Source: an uncultured Clostridia bacterium
Lineage (GTDB): Bacteria > Bacillota_A > Clostridia > Oscillospirales > Oscillospiraceae
Assembly: GCA_947167435.1 (NCBI GenBank)
Contig: CAMVIC010000072.1
Coordinates: 1-7,392 of the forward strand
Reading direction: 5' to 3'
Length of the DNA: 7,392 nucleotides
In this document: positions 6,748 to 7,392 of the stretch, piece after piece
Numbering within the stretch: position 1 is the stretch's first letter
Layout: each line of letters opens with the position of its first letter
Program-made: the position numbers and the translations under genes
Notes under the pieces: model-generated
What the model saw: the letters and a program-made list of their open reading frames with translations, nothing else
Told to the model about the DNA's origin: nothing
The model's database searches: none

Positions 6748-7098
6748 TTACCCGATAATGGTATCCACAAACACGTCCACGGACTTCACCGGGATCCCGG
6801 TGGCCCTGGAGAGCTTGTAGCTGACTTCCTTCATAATGCTGCGGGACACGGCGGCGATGTTGACGCCCTGGTCCACGCCGATGTGCAGCTCCAGAGATAC
6901 GCTGTCGTCGTCGTTATAGTGGACCTCCACGCCCTTGGACATGCTCTCCCGGCGCAGCAGCTGCAGCGGCCCGCTCTCCTTGCTGCGGCCCACCATACCC
7001 TTGACGCCGAAGCAGCTGGTGGCAGCGTCGCCCGCCAGGTTGGAGATCACGTCGCCGGTAATGCTGATCGTTCCGTATTCGTTGGACAGGTTTACCAT
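6748..7098 (-). CDS. Asp23/Gls24 family envelope stress protein (YloU-like)
   Basis: This small cytoplasmic protein of 116 residues belongs to the Asp23/Gls24 (DUF322) family. Members are linked to cell-envelope homeostasis and alkaline stress, and some are tethered to the membrane by partners. The family pattern is visible: an N-terminal beta strand with GTISITGDVISNLAG (9-23), then FGVKGMVG (30-37), a central hydrophobic strand (67-75) and a final VKSVDVFVDTII (104-115). No signal peptide or membrane segment is present. I chose the ATG at 7098 because AAAGGAG (7107-7113) lies 8 nt upstream. Longer in-frame starts up to 7197 would translate the promoter region. It is the first gene of the run with fakA, matching the yloU-yloV order of B. 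subtilis. The exact molecular role is unknown for this subgroup. Confidence 0.92.
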   Translation of the reverse strand: MVNLSNEYGTISITGDVISNLAGDAATSCFGVKGMVGRSKESGPLQLLRRESMSKGVEVHYNDDDSVSLELHIGVDQGVNIAAVSRSIMKEVSYKLSRATGIPVKSVDVFVDTIIG

Positions 7099-7162
7099 AT
7101 TGTAAGCTCCTTTCCCTTGGAATGCCAACCGCCGTACCATACACATACGGACGGATTGTAAG

Positions 7163-7191
7163 ATTATATACCAGCGCCGACGAAAGTACAA
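7163..7191 (-). promoter_or_regulatory. promoter of the yloU-like/fakA transcription unit
   Basis: On the minus strand a perfect -10 box TATAAT (7163-7168) lies 17 nt after TTGTAC (7186-7191), a weak -35 box that keeps the TTG core. Transcription would start near 7156, giving a leader of about 58 nt before the ATG at 7098. Confidence 0.66.
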
Positions 7192-7215
7192 GCACAAAAA
7201 TGGAAACTTTAAGGC

Positions 7216-7362
7216 AAATGAAACCCGCTTCGCTGGGCTTCCATTTGAGACACTCGCGCATCATCGCCTCAAGCTGTCGACAAAGCCGGACGGCTTTGCC
7301 GACAGAATGGACGCAGCCTGCCGCGCGCACTCGCGCAGGGGCGCTCGCACACTTGCAGGCTG
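7216..7362 (-). other. three-hairpin intergenic element or structured RNA
   Basis: No convincing gene lies between 7099 and 7392. Beyond the promoter, the minus strand can form three consecutive hairpins. The third (7314-7362) has an 8-bp base CAGCCTGC/GCAGGCTG and a longer GC-rich upper helix. The second (7274-7305) has 14-15 bp with a tiny loop. The first (7216-7246) has a helix broken by two single-base bulges and a GAA loop. Imperfect pairs are G-U on the minus strand but A-C on the plus strand, which favours a minus-strand RNA. A 10-nt direct repeat CACTCGCGCA occurs at 7251-7260 and 7328-7337. Alternatives are a dispersed palindromic repeat, the 3' end of a gene outside the window, or a plus-strand terminator ending at the T6 run 7370-7375. 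Confidence 0.45.
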
Positions 7363-7392
7363 AGAAGAGTTTTTTCCGAGGCGCATGTCCCC

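Noticed and set aside
5130..6758. Long plus-strand open frame opposite fakA
   Set aside because: It is antisense to a clearly recognised gene, and its composition (Gly, Val, Gln, His rich) is typical of the opposite strand of GC-rich coding DNA.
6720..6770. N-terminal extension of FakA to the ATG at 6770
   Set aside because: It would overlap the upstream gene by 23 nt, and the extension resembles nothing in the family, while the ATG at 6719 has a Shine-Dalgarno sequence.
6914..7330. Minus-strand open frame of 138 codons across the right-end element and into the yloU-like gene
   Set aside because: It runs through the promoter and hairpins, overlaps the Asp23-family gene in another frame and lacks a ribosome binding site, so it is probably a spurious reading of the structured element.
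7314..7375. Hairpin plus T6 run read as a plus-strand intrinsic terminator
   Set aside because: Seven purine-rich bases separate the stem from the T run, no plus-strand gene precedes it, and upper-helix pairing is better on the minus strand. It is kept only as an alternative.

Overview
The window looks like ordinary chromosome from a fairly GC-rich gut-type Clostridia, probably in or near Oscillospiraceae. That placement is inferred from AGGAGG-type ribosome binding sites, a secreted protein built of Gram-positive cell-wall-binding repeats, a lipobox lipoprotein, a two-RCK TrkA next to TrkH, and the Firmicutes pair yloU-fakA. No insertion sequence, phage gene, CRISPR array or other mobile element was seen.

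Layout, left to right. (1) An initiator tRNA gene (minus, its 3' end cut by the window edge) has its own near-consensus promoter. (2) A secreted protein made almost only of cell-wall-binding repeats is on the minus strand, with a hairpin just after its stop. (3) A compact divergent regulatory region holds overlapping promoters for the repeat protein and for trkA, a cre/LacI-like dyad and a foldable leader. (4) trkA-trkH run on the plus strand and overlap by ATGA. They encode the NAD/nucleotide-binding regulator and the membrane subunit of a K+ uptake system. (5) A perfect 24-bp inverted repeat separates trkH from the convergent genes and probably terminates from both sides. (6) Three minus-strand genes are transcribed right to left: an Asp23/Gls24-family gene (yloU-like), a FakA/YloV-type fatty-acid kinase and a small lipoprotein of unknown function. 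A hairpin lies between the last two. (7) The right end, beyond about 7200, has no convincing gene. It holds three consecutive hairpins whose imperfect pairs are G-U on the minus strand and A-C on the plus strand, which suggests a minus-strand structured RNA or palindromic intergenic element beside the yloU promoter.

Functionally the window joins potassium homeostasis (TrkAH), exogenous fatty-acid phosphorylation (FakA, with no FakB partner here) and cell-envelope proteins (Asp23-like, lipoprotein, repeat protein). The metabolic genes look conventional. The less explained parts are non-coding: the right-end hairpin element, the divergent leader, the long perfect palindrome after trkH and the mispaired T-stem of the initiator tRNA.
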